Shown one piece after another: positions 22,484 through 29,384 of a DNA stretch of 29,390 nt (positions are counted from its first letter, which is position 1; each line of letters opens with the position of its first letter). Position numbers and translations under genes: made by a program. The notes under the pieces were generated by a model. It did not search any database. It had not been told where the DNA came from and worked only from the letters and a program-made list of their open reading frames with translations. The stretch comes from JBBSMX01 sp038232935 (GTDB lineage: Bacteria; Bacteroidota; Rhodothermia; Rhodothermales; JANQRZ01): contig JBBSMX010000040.1 in assembly GCA_038232935.1 (NCBI GenBank), positions 1 through 29,390 on the forward strand, written 5' to 3'.

Positions 22484-24069
22484 AGCTCCATTTCCGCACC
22501 GACGGGCCGCGCCCGTGGCATCAGTCCGGATCGGTCCGGGCCTGCGGGGCGGCCTTCGCACCGAACGGCACCCTGCTCGAAGGGGCCACTTTCGCCGCGT
22601 ACCTCGATGGCCCCGCCGCATCGTTCGCGGATCGGCTCGAAGCGCTCTCCGGCACGTTCGCCGCCGTGTACTCGGACGAGGTCGTGATCGCCGCCGTGGA
22701 CCGCATCCGCTCGACTCCGCTGTTCTACGGGCGCGACGCTGCCGGCACCCTCTGCCTCAGCGACGACGCCCGATGGCTCGCCGACGCCACCGATGCCCGG
22801 CTCGACGATCCCGTCGCCGCCGCCGAGTTCATGCTTACCGGAAACACGACCGGCCCTTCTACCCTCGCTTCATCGGTGCAGCAGGTGCAGGCCGGCGAGG
22901 CCGTCACGTTCGGGCCGGACACGGCGACGGCGCACCGCTACTTCCGCTACGGCGTGGGGGATAGGCTCGATGCTTCGGAAGATGAGCTAGTCGCGGAGGG
23001 CGTCCGGCTGTTCGAGCAGACGTTCGAGCGGCTGATCGCGTCGGTGCTCGGACGGCCGGTGGTCATTCCGCTCAGCGGCGGCATGGACTCGCGGCTGATC
23101 GCGGCGATGCTCGTGCGTGGCGGGCGGGCGGACACACACAGCTTCAGTTACGGGCGCGAGCACTCGTTCGAGACGCAGGCGAGCCGCGGTGTCGCCCGGT
23201 CGCTCGGGCTGGATTGGAGCTTCGTCCCGTACTCGAACCGCGACTGGCACCGCTGGTTTGCGAGCGATGACTTCCAGCGCTTCCGCCGCGCCGCGACCGG
23301 CCTCACCGCCACCGAGCACGAACAGGATTGGCCCGCCGTGCTCACGCTCAACAAGCACGGTCTCGCGCCCGACGCCGTCTTCGTCCCCGGCCACGCCGGC
23401 GACTTCCTCGGCGGGAGCCACCTCCCGGCCACACCTGCCACGTTCGAGCACGACCCTATAGATTGGCTCTGGCAGCGCTACTACGTCGAGTGGCCGACGG
23501 CGGGCCTCACTCCGGACCTCCGCGACGCGCTCCGCGCCCGGCTCGCGTCCCGGCTGAACGGCTCGGGCGACGTGCTCGATGCCTTCACGCAGTTCGGCTG
23601 GCAGGAGCGGCAGGCCAAGATGATCGCCAACAGCGTGCGCGTCTACGAGCACCACGGCTTCGACTGGCGGCTCCCGTTCTGGGCCGACCCCGCCCTGCTC
23701 GACTTCTGGGGCCGCGTCCCCGTTCCGCTCCGCCGAGGCCGCCGCCTCTATTTCCGCGTCCTCCGCCGGCTGATGGGCGACGCCCTCTTCGACCTGCCGA
23801 GCACACTCCGCCCCGAGCCCTGGCTCACCGGCAAGCTCCGCCGCCTCACCGACCGCGACCACTCCCGCTACGGCATCTGGCTCGGCCCGACCCCGCTGCT
23901 CGCGGCGCTCGGAACGCGGATACGGGACCTCGCCGCTGTGGAGCATCCCGTCGTCGGCCCGGTCGTGCAGCAACTCATCCGGCCCGTCGCCGCCCTCCCG
24001 CCGCAGCGCGTGGGGATCAACGGGCTGCTCGCACTGGCTCAGCTCAACGACCTAAGCCGCCAGCGTTGA
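22480..24069 (+). CDS. Asparagine-synthase-like amidotransferase lacking the N-terminal catalytic Cys
   Basis: The product is 529 residues, with the ATG in an ATGA overlap with the flippase stop. The synthetase domain has the PP-loop VIPLSGGMDSRLIAAML (195-211), which binds ATP, then FSYGREHSFETQASRGVARSLGLDW. The N-terminal third keeps the glutaminase-like fold pattern (GTFAAVYSDEVVIAAVDRIRSTPLFYG, 58-84) but starts MKLHF, so the Cys2 nucleophile needed to take ammonia from glutamine is missing. The enzyme should use free ammonia, another amine, or an amidotransferase partner. Homologues in exopolysaccharide and XrtA-type clusters amidate or otherwise ligate sugar acids. Here it closes the acyltransferase / GT-C / flippase cassette. 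Its last 26 nt overlap the convergent gene at 24044. Confidence 0.82.
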   Translation: MKLHFRTDGPRPWHQSGSVRACGAAFAPNGTLLEGATFAAYLDGPAASFADRLEALSGTFAAVYSDEVVIAAVDRIRSTPLFYGRDAAGTLCLSDDARWLADATDARLDDPVAAAEFMLTGNTTGPSTLASSVQQVQAGEAVTFGPDTATAHRYFRYGVGDRLDASEDELVAEGVRLFEQTFERLIASVLGRPVVIPLSGGMDSRLIAAMLVRGGRADTHSFSYGREHSFETQASRGVARSLGLDWSFVPYSNRDWHRWFASDDFQRFRRAATGLTATEHEQDWPAVLTLNKHGLAPDAVFVPGHAGDFLGGSHLPATPATFEHDPIDWLWQRYYVEWPTAGLTPDLRDALRARLASRLNGSGDVLDAFTQFGWQERQAKMIANSVRVYEHHGFDWRLPFWADPALLDFWGRVPVPLRRGRRLYFRVLRRLMGDALFDLPSTLRPEPWLTGKLRRLTDRDHSRYGIWLGPTPLLAALGTRIRDLAAVEHPVVGPVVQQLIRPVAALPPQRVGINGLLALAQLNDLSRQR

Positions 24070-24676
24070 GCCGGAGCGAGGAGACGACGGTCTCGATAAA
24101 GCCGTCGCGCTCGTCCTCGAACTCCTCGTCGGCCATCGTGACGAGGAGGACGCCCTGGTCGCCCACTCCGTAGGCGAGGACGCGGTAATGCTTCACCTCG
24201 TCGAGGTAGCGCATCGTGGCATGCATGCCCTTCAGCACCTCGCCACTCGCCAACTCGATCTCAGTATCGGCGGCGTCCATGTCGTACCCGTAGCTAACCT
24301 CTGCTTTCGTGATCTCATTGAGCATCATCGGGACGAGAAACGACGGGTTGATCCCCCGATACTGCTGCAGCATCACGCCGTCTCCATAAGCCGTCATCAC
24401 CATCACCTGCTTGATTCCAGCTTCGATCATCGTCTGCGTCACATTGACCTCGACGGGGTACAGGAACGACACGACGCCGTCGTCAAACTTCTGCATCGGC
24501 TGCGTTTGTAGCATGATGTCGAGCGTCTCACCACCCGGAGTCTCGAACGTCGTAGGCTGGCCCAGCCGCACCTCTACCGTATCGCTACCCACGATCAGGT
24601 CGTAATTGCTTTGAGCGAGGGCCGTCGCAGGCGCAACGACGAGGAGTGCGAGGAGCACGTTGAAAAACGAAGGCAT
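24044..24676 (-). CDS. Secreted protein of unknown function
   Basis: The ATG at 24676 gives 210 residues with a clear Sec signal peptide, MPSFFNVLLALLVVAPATALA, and likely cleavage before QSNYD (22). The mature part is mainly beta-strand-like (TVEVRLGQPTTFETPGGETLDIMLQ, VEVNVTQTMIEAGIKQVMVMTAYGDGVMLQQY) and ends DEEFEDERDGFIETVVSSLRLN, a pattern seen in small periplasmic proteins that measure or bind lipid or sigma factors, but I do not recognise a family. It is predicted in the periplasm or outside. The frame upstream of 24676 crosses the terminator and was not used. It is convergent with, and overlaps by 26 nt, the amidotransferase gene. Confidence 0.7.
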   Translation of the reverse strand: MPSFFNVLLALLVVAPATALAQSNYDLIVGSDTVEVRLGQPTTFETPGGETLDIMLQTQPMQKFDDGVVSFLYPVEVNVTQTMIEAGIKQVMVMTAYGDGVMLQQYRGINPSFLVPMMLNEITKAEVSYGYDMDAADTEIELASGEVLKGMHATMRYLDEVKHYRVLAYGVGDQGVLLVTMADEEFEDERDGFIETVVSSLRLNAGGLGR

Positions 24677-24714
24677 GGGCAGAGTGCGGAAAGAGTTACG
24701 GCAGGACAAGTAGC

Positions 24715-24751
24715 AAAAAAAATACGCCGCCCCCGCTGAGAAGGGGCGGCG
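24715..24751 (-). terminator. Intrinsic (Rho-independent) terminator of the bacilliredoxin gene
   Basis: On the minus strand a 9-bp GC stem CGCCGCCCC / GGGGCGGCG (plus-strand arms 24743-24751 and 24725-24733) with a 9-nt loop is followed by TA and eight T residues (plus-strand A-run 24715-24722). It is 22 nt beyond the stop at 24774 and just before the ATG of the next minus-strand gene, so the two are separate transcripts or linked only by read-through. Confidence 0.92.
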
Positions 24752-24773
24752 CATGGCAAGAAAGTGATGCGGC

Positions 24774-25292
24774 TCAGAGGATCGAGCGGAACGTGTCGGG
24801 CAGTTCGCCGCGGGCGTCGGGCTGTGCGGCGAGTTCAGGGCGTTCGGCTTCGCCGGTCGCGGCGGCATCGGTGCCGCAGTATTTGGCGAACGCGCCCACG
24901 AGGTCGGTGGCGATGGCGCTCGCGCTGCGGCCTTCGATGTGGCGGCGCTCCAGCACGAACACGGGATCGCCGTCTTTCAGCAGGGCCATGAACGGCGACG
25001 ATGGGGGGATGCCTTGCAGGTGATCGCGCATCCGGGCGGTCGCCTCCAAATCCTGCCCAGCGAAGACCGTCACGTAGCGGTCGGGCTGCGGGCCGGACTG
25101 CTTCGCCATGGCGACGGCGGGGCGGGCGTTCGCCGCCGCGCAGCCACACACGGAGTTGACGACGACGAGAACGGTCTGATCTTCGGCTGCCTCCATCGCC
25201 TGATCCACGGCGGCGGCGTCGGAGAGCTCTTCCACGCCGAGACGGGTAAGCTCTGCACGCATGGGTTGGACGAGGGGTTCGGGGTACGGCAT
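24774..25292 (-). CDS. Bacilliredoxin, BrxA/BrxB (YphP/YqiW, DUF1094) family
   Basis: Bacilliredoxins are thioredoxin-fold cytoplasmic proteins that remove bacillithiol from oxidised protein cysteines, using a CGC active site. The 172-residue product from the ATG at 25292 has Cys49-Gly50-Cys51 in VVVNSVCGCAAANARPA, then YVTVFAGQDLEATARMRDHL, PPSSPFMALLKDGDPVFVLERRHIEGRSA and AFAKYCG, closely following Bacillus YphP. A C-terminal tail of about 30 residues (AAATGEAERPELAAQPDARG) is extra relative to Bacillus. A TTG at 25307 could add five residues. Its presence suggests the organism makes bacillithiol, which fits some Bacteroidota-group bacteria. A strong terminator follows. Confidence 0.9.
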   Translation of the reverse strand: MPYPEPLVQPMRAELTRLGVEELSDAAAVDQAMEAAEDQTVLVVVNSVCGCAAANARPAVAMAKQSGPQPDRYVTVFAGQDLEATARMRDHLQGIPPSSPFMALLKDGDPVFVLERRHIEGRSASAIATDLVGAFAKYCGTDAAATGEAERPELAAQPDARGELPDTFRSIL

Positions 25293-25447
25293 GGTGGGAC
25301 TGGTCAATGGTTATGAACGAGTGCGGACGGATCGATCCTTGCGCTTCAGACCCAGTTCCGCCTGCGGATAGAGCGTCAATCCTCACGTGCGATTGGGTGT
25401 TCCCGCGCCTGGCGCGTCGGAGCGAGTAGTGTGTCGCAGACCTCTCG

Positions 25448-25480
25448 TTTGGACGATTAATCCCGCGCGCTTTACCTTCC
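25448..25480 (+). promoter_or_regulatory. Candidate promoter of the NlpC/P60 lipoprotein
   Basis: TTTG (25448-25451) and TACCTTCC (25473-25480) are 21 nt apart, close to the Bacteroidota -33/-7 layout, and 53 nt before the ATG at 25534. The rest of the 241-nt divergent gap with the bacilliredoxin gene shows no gene. Confidence 0.4.
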
Positions 25481-25533
25481 CTTCACGACCTCCCTGTTTC
25501 TCCATGTGCTCCTTACGTCTTTACCCCGGCTCG

Positions 25534-26181
25534 ATGCGAACGCTACTCGCCGCGTTCGCCCTGGCCCTGCTCGCCGGGTGTGGGCCGAGCACAGCCCTCA
25601 TCGGCACGAGCACGCCCGTCTCGACGGAGGAGGCACGCCACATCCCGCCACAACCCGAGACGGCCGTAGAGACCCAGCTTCTGAGTGCATCCTCCGAGTG
25701 GATGGGCGTCCCCTACCGCTTCGGCGGGACTACGAAGAGCGGGGTCGACTGCTCGGCGTTCGTCCGCGCCGTCTACGCGGGGGCCTTCGGCCTCCACCTC
25801 ACGCGCTCGACACGCACGCAGGTCGATGAGGGGCGGCCGGTCCGCAAGCAGGACCTCCGCACGGGCGACCTCGTCTTCTTCCGGACCGGCCGCGACCAGC
25901 GCCACGTCGGGATCTACCTCGACGGCGGTCGCCTCCTCCACGCCTCCTCGTCGCGGGACCGCGTGCTCGTGGACGACTTCAACCAGCGCCACTTCCAGCA
26001 GACGTACTGGACTGCCCGCCGCCTCCTCGACGTGCAGCCGGACAGGCTTACTCCCCCGATGTACGCCGGGGCCGAGCCGACTGCCGAGCCGGCTCCCTCC
26101 ACCTCCGTTTCCCCTCCCGCCCGCCCCGCTTCTGCGCCCGCCGGTCCCGAGCGCTCCGGCCCCATGCGCTCCGGGTGGTGA
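25534..26181 (+). CDS. NlpC/P60 family peptidoglycan endopeptidase, lipoprotein
   Basis: NlpC/P60 enzymes cut the D-Glu to diaminopimelate link in peptidoglycan stems. The ATG at 25534 gives 215 residues starting MRTLLAAFALALLAGCGPS, with lipobox LLAGC and lipidated Cys16; the in-frame ATG at 25504 would hide this signal. The catalytic domain (about 47-150) has Cys73 in GVDCSAFVRAVY, His124 in RHVGIYLDGG and third residue His136 in LLHASSS. GDLVFFRTG (111-119) is also typical. Length matches E. coli NlpC/MepS plus a Pro/Ala-rich C-terminal tail (about 155-215). It should sit on a membrane facing the periplasm. Confidence 0.92.
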   Translation: MRTLLAAFALALLAGCGPSTALIGTSTPVSTEEARHIPPQPETAVETQLLSASSEWMGVPYRFGGTTKSGVDCSAFVRAVYAGAFGLHLTRSTRTQVDEGRPVRKQDLRTGDLVFFRTGRDQRHVGIYLDGGRLLHASSSRDRVLVDDFNQRHFQQTYWTARRLLDVQPDRLTPPMYAGAEPTAEPAPSTSVSPPARPASAPAGPERSGPMRSGW

Positions 26182-26240
26182 GCCTACGGGCGCGGTCCGT
26201 ATTCTCCAGACTTCAATAGCGGCAGGAGCTTCGGAGACCG

Positions 26241-26248
26241 TATATTCC
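26241..26248 (+). promoter_or_regulatory. Candidate -7 element for greA
   Basis: TATATTCC resembles TAnnTTTG and is 70 nt before the greA ATG. No clear -33 element is visible. Confidence 0.35.
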
Positions 26249-26318
26249 GCTTTCCATCGCCGCTTCCCGGTCGGGACGTGGCGTTCTTTTTTGTTCTCAG
26301 GGTACCACGACGACGGGC

Positions 26319-26795
26319 ATGGATAAGCCGGTATACCTCACGCAGGAAGCGCTCGACAAGATGAAAGAGGAGCTCCGCCTCGCCAAAACGGAAGGGCGCC
26401 AGCAGATCGCCCAGGACATCGCCGAAGCGCGCGCCCAGGGCGACCTCTCGGAGAACGCCGAGTACGACGCCGCCAAAGAGGCGCAGGGCCACCACGAAGC
26501 CCGCATCGCCAAGCTGGACGCGACGATTGCCAACGCCCGCCTCGTGGACGAGAAGCAGATCGACGACTCGAAGGTGTTCATCCTCTCGACCGTTCGGGTG
26601 AAGAACACCAAGACGAAGAAGGAAGCGACCTACACTCTCGTTTCCGCCGAGGAGGCTGACATGGCGAAGGGCAAGATTTCTATCGCGAGCCCGGTCGGGA
26701 AAGGCCTGCTCGGCCACGAAGTCGGTGACGTTGTAGAGATCACGGTGCCCGCCGGCAAGGTGCCGCTGGAGATCCTCGAGATCAGCCGGCAGTAG
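26319..26795 (+). CDS. greA: Transcription elongation factor GreA
   Basis: GreA enters the RNA polymerase secondary channel and triggers cleavage of backtracked transcripts. The 158-residue product has the normal length. The N-terminal coiled coil (about 8-75) carries the tip motif GDLSENAEYDAAKEAQ (41-56), with Asp42 and Glu45 as the acidic tip pair. The C-terminal globular domain has YTLVSAEEADMAKGKISIASPVGKGLLGHEVGDVVEITVPAGKVPLEILEI. The ATG at 26319 is the only sensible start. It is followed after 56 nt by mtgA. Confidence 0.96.
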   Translation: MDKPVYLTQEALDKMKEELRLAKTEGRQQIAQDIAEARAQGDLSENAEYDAAKEAQGHHEARIAKLDATIANARLVDEKQIDDSKVFILSTVRVKNTKTKKEATYTLVSAEEADMAKGKISIASPVGKGLLGHEVGDVVEITVPAGKVPLEILEISRQ

Positions 26796-26851
26796 CAGCC
26801 GCTGCGCAGAGCGCTCACGTCCGTCCCCCACCCCCTTCTCCGTACGCAGCG

Positions 26852-27553
26852 ATGGCCCGCGCGCAGGTTAAACGGAACCCCCTGCTCTTCGCCCTCCGCG
26901 CGCTCGTTCTCTGGCCGATCCTCGCGCTGCTGGTCTTCTACGGGCTCTGCACCGTGTCGCTCGTGGCGATGCGCTTCATCCCGCCGCCTGTCACGTCCGT
27001 GCAGATCCAGCGCCAGGTCGAGGCGGTCTTCGAAGAGGGCGACTTCGCGTTCCGCTACTACCCCGTTTCGCTGGACGCGATCTCTGACCAGGCCGAGCAC
27101 GCCGTCGTCGCCGCCGAGGACACGCGGTTCTACCAGCACGGCGGGATCGACTGGAAGGAGCTGGACAAGGCCCGTGCCGACGCCCAGCGACGGGGCCGCG
27201 CGCCGCGCGGGGCTTCGACGATCACGCAGCAGCTCGTCAAGAACCTGTTCCTGACCACGCACCGCTCGTACGTTCGGAAGGGGCTGGAGGTACCTTTGAC
27301 GTACCTCGCCGAGTTCATCCTCCCGAAGGACCGCATCCTCGCGCTCTACCTCAACGTGATCGAGTGGGGGCCGGGCGTGTTCGGCATCGAAGCCGCCGCC
27401 CAACACTACTACGGCACCTCGGCAGCCAACCTCTCGCGCGATCAGGCCGCCCGGCTGGCAGCAGTCATCCCCGCCCCGCTTACCCGCCGGCCCCAGAACA
27501 TGGGCAGCTACGCCGGGACGATCCGGACGCGCATGCAGCAGATGGGATGGTAA
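26852..27553 (+). CDS. mtgA: Monofunctional peptidoglycan glycosyltransferase (GT51)
   Basis: MtgA polymerises lipid II into glycan chains at the outer face of the inner membrane. The 233-residue product has a cytoplasmic basic tip, one membrane segment (about 13-40) and the GT51 domain: motif 1 AAEDTRFYQHGGIDW with catalytic Glu89, motif 2 GASTITQQLVKNLFL (120-134), the RKGLEVPLTYLAE region, and ALYLNVIEWGPGVFGIEAAAQHYYG (164-188). No transpeptidase domain follows, so it is monofunctional. Length is normal. Together with mreB, mreC, dacB and the LD-carboxypeptidase, it makes this window rich in cell-wall genes. Confidence 0.95.
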   Translation: MARAQVKRNPLLFALRALVLWPILALLVFYGLCTVSLVAMRFIPPPVTSVQIQRQVEAVFEEGDFAFRYYPVSLDAISDQAEHAVVAAEDTRFYQHGGIDWKELDKARADAQRRGRAPRGASTITQQLVKNLFLTTHRSYVRKGLEVPLTYLAEFILPKDRILALYLNVIEWGPGVFGIEAAAQHYYGTSAANLSRDQAARLAAVIPAPLTRRPQNMGSYAGTIRTRMQQMGW

Positions 27554-27557
27554 CGCT

Positions 27558-27629
27558 ATTGGTTGATTGGGTGATTCGCCGATTTAGTGATCGGATCAGC
27601 GAATCACCCAATCAGCGAATCACCCAATC
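27558..27629. repeat. Fold-back array of ATTnnnnn octamers before ltaE
   Basis: The left arm (27558-27589) has units ATTGGTTG, ATTGGGTG, ATTCGCCG and ATTTAGTG. The right arm (27594-27629) holds four inverse units, alternating CGAATCAC and CCAATCAG. The left arm begins 4 nt after the mtgA stop and the right arm runs into the A of the ltaE ATG (27630). It is the same design and almost the same unit series as 8302-8400. Confidence 0.85.
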
Positions 27630-28649
27630 ATGACGATCGACCTCCGCAGCGACACGGTGACGAAGCCCACGCCCGCGATGCGGCAGGCGATGGCCGAGGC
27701 CGAGGTCGGCGATGACGTGTTCGGGGAGGACCCGACGGCGCGGCGGCTGGAAGCGCGCGTTGCCGGGCTCCTCGGAAAAGAAGCCGCCGTGTTCGTGCCG
27801 ACCGGGGTGATGGGCAACCAGCTCGCCATCAAGGTCCACACGCGGCCGGGGGACGAGGTCGTGGTCGCCGAGCGGAGCCACATCTTCCACTATGAGGCCG
27901 GCGCGCCGAGCGTGCTCTCCGGCGTCCAGCTTCGGCCCATCGAGGAGCCGCGCGGGCTGCTCACCGACGAGGCCGTCGCCGCCGTAGTGCGAGGACGCTA
28001 CGACTGGGAGCCGCGCACCCGGCTGGTATGTCTGGAGAACACGGTCAACAAGGCCGGTGGGGTCGTCTATCCCCTCGATCTGATCCACGACGTTGCGGAG
28101 GCGGCCCGTGCCCACGGCCTCGCGCTCCATCTCGACGGGGCGCGGCTGTGGAACGCCGCCGTCGCCTCGGGTCGCTCGGAGACTGAGATCGCAGCACCCT
28201 TCGACACCGTCACCGTGTGCCTCTCGAAAGGGCTCGGCGCGCCGGTCGGGTCGGTGCTGGTGGGATCGGAGGAAACGATCCGACTCGCGCGGCGCTACCG
28301 GAAGCTGTTCGGCGGCGGGATGCGGCAGATCGGCATCCTCGCGGCGGCCGGGCTCTACGCCCTGGACCACCACCGCGCCGGACTGGCCGACGACCACGCC
28401 CGCGCCCGCCGCCTCGCCGAGGCAATGGCCGCCCTCCCGGCCTTCGACGTAGACTCGGCGACGGTCGAGACGAACATCGTGATCGTGCAAACGCACCTCC
28501 AGGCCGAGGACGTGCTGGCGCGGCTGGACGCGGAGGGCGTACGGATGGTCGCCTTCGGCCCGCACACGCTCCGGGCCACGCTCCACCGCGACATCTCGGA
28601 CGAGGACGTGGATACGGCGGTCACCGTACTCCGTGAGGCGTTCGGATAG
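27630..28649 (+). CDS. ltaE: Low-specificity L-threonine aldolase
   Basis: LtaE is a PLP enzyme that splits L-threonine and L-allo-threonine to glycine and acetaldehyde. The 339-residue product opens IDLRSDTVTKPTPAMRQAM and has GDDVFGEDPTARRLE (27-41), His84 in ERSHIFHYEAG (stacks on PLP), LENTVNKAGGVVYP (135-148), LHLDGARLWNA (Asp169, Arg172) and the PLP lysine Lys200 in VTVCLSKGLGAPVGSVLVG. Length is normal. The start is fixed by the family N-terminus; its A is shared with the octamer array, so no separate leader exists if transcription starts within the gap. Confidence 0.95.
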   Translation: MTIDLRSDTVTKPTPAMRQAMAEAEVGDDVFGEDPTARRLEARVAGLLGKEAAVFVPTGVMGNQLAIKVHTRPGDEVVVAERSHIFHYEAGAPSVLSGVQLRPIEEPRGLLTDEAVAAVVRGRYDWEPRTRLVCLENTVNKAGGVVYPLDLIHDVAEAARAHGLALHLDGARLWNAAVASGRSETEIAAPFDTVTVCLSKGLGAPVGSVLVGSEETIRLARRYRKLFGGGMRQIGILAAAGLYALDHHRAGLADDHARARRLAEAMAALPAFDVDSATVETNIVIVQTHLQAEDVLARLDAEGVRMVAFGPHTLRATLHRDISDEDVDTAVTVLREAFG

Positions 28650-28683
28650 GGCCCGAAAGTGCATCGTCAAAAAGGGCAGATAC

Positions 28684-28692
28684 TTATCCACA
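28684..28692 (+). other. Perfect DnaA-box match
   Basis: TTATCCACA is the consensus DnaA-binding 9-mer. It is alone: no second box or AT-rich unwinding stretch is seen nearby. It may be a chance match or a regulatory DnaA site in the leader of the gene at 28785. Confidence 0.3.
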
Positions 28693-28730
28693 AAGTGGTT
28701 TCCCCGAAACCTTCGCGGCGGTCTTTCATC

Positions 28731-28738
28731 TATCTTTG
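28731..28738 (+). promoter_or_regulatory. Bacteroidota-type -7 element (TAnnTTTG)
   Basis: TATCTTTG fits TAnnTTTG exactly and is 46 nt before the ATG at 28785. It is the best promoter match in the window and supports the Bacteroidota-group assignment. No good -33 TTTG at normal spacing is seen. Confidence 0.5.
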
Positions 28739-28784
28739 GTAGCGCTTCCAGGCCCCTTGTTCTTCCTTTTTGAATGGCGACGTC

Positions 28785-29384
28785 ATGTCCGACTGGTACG
28801 AGGTTTTCGACAACGAGCAGGTCCAGTACGATACGCGCAAGCGCGTAGCACGGCTGGTCGGCGTGCTCGTCGTCAGCCTCGGGGCCGTCGTCGGGCTGAT
28901 CCCGCTAATCCTGCTCTACCTCCCCTCGCCGCTGGTCGGCCTCGGCCTCATTGGACTGGTGGCCGTGGGCGCGTTCATGTGGGCCTCGCGGGCCTTCCTG
29001 CGACTGCGGAGCGTGGTGTGGTGCGTCAAGCTTTCGGTTCATCGTATCGTCGGCTACGATTACGCCCGCCGCAAATCGGTGCTGCCGTGGACGGAAGTGG
29101 AGCGCGTCGAGCTAGACGCGGCGGGCTTGCTGATTGCGCAGGCCCCGACGGAAGGACGGCCGGGGCGCGTGCTCCGCATCCCCCATCTGTTCCCGGACTT
29201 CGCTCGGCTCAGCCACCGCGTCGTCGAGTACGCGGAGGCGCACGGCCTACCCGTCTGTGTGAACGGCCGGCCGTGGCAGTTCCTGGACCTCTCGACGCTC
29301 TACCCGTTCATGGCCGAGTGCGCGATTGCCGGAAGCGTGAACCCCTCGCGTGGCCACGCTCTCGAAGGCGGTGACGAGGCGTAG
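28785..29384 (+). CDS. Two-TM membrane protein with PH-like C-terminal domain, function unknown
   Basis: The ATG at 28785 gives 199 residues. A hydrophilic N-terminus (MSDWYEVFDNEQVQYDTRKR) is followed by two membrane segments (about 23-47 and 49-68). A soluble part then begins with LRLRSVVWCVKLSVHRIVGYDYARRKSVLPWTEVERVELDAAGLLI, a strand pattern like bacterial PH-like (bPH/YdbT-type) domains. The C-terminus carries FPDFARLSHRVVEYAEAHGLPV, an amphipathic helix often found after such domains. No enzyme motif is visible. It appears to be a single-gene unit with its own promoter element at 28731. The stop is 6 nt from the window end. Confidence 0.6.
   Translation: MSDWYEVFDNEQVQYDTRKRVARLVGVLVVSLGAVVGLIPLILLYLPSPLVGLGLIGLVAVGAFMWASRAFLRLRSVVWCVKLSVHRIVGYDYARRKSVLPWTEVERVELDAAGLLIAQAPTEGRPGRVLRIPHLFPDFARLSHRVVEYAEAHGLPVCVNGRPWQFLDLSTLYPFMAECAIAGSVNPSRGHALEGGDEA

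Noticed and set aside
24677..24868. Longer form of the secreted protein starting upstream of 24676
   Set aside because: It would cross the intrinsic terminator and hide the clear signal peptide that begins at 24676.
28650..28784. Replication origin
   Set aside because: Only one DnaA box, no AT-rich unwinding region and no dnaA or dnaN nearby.
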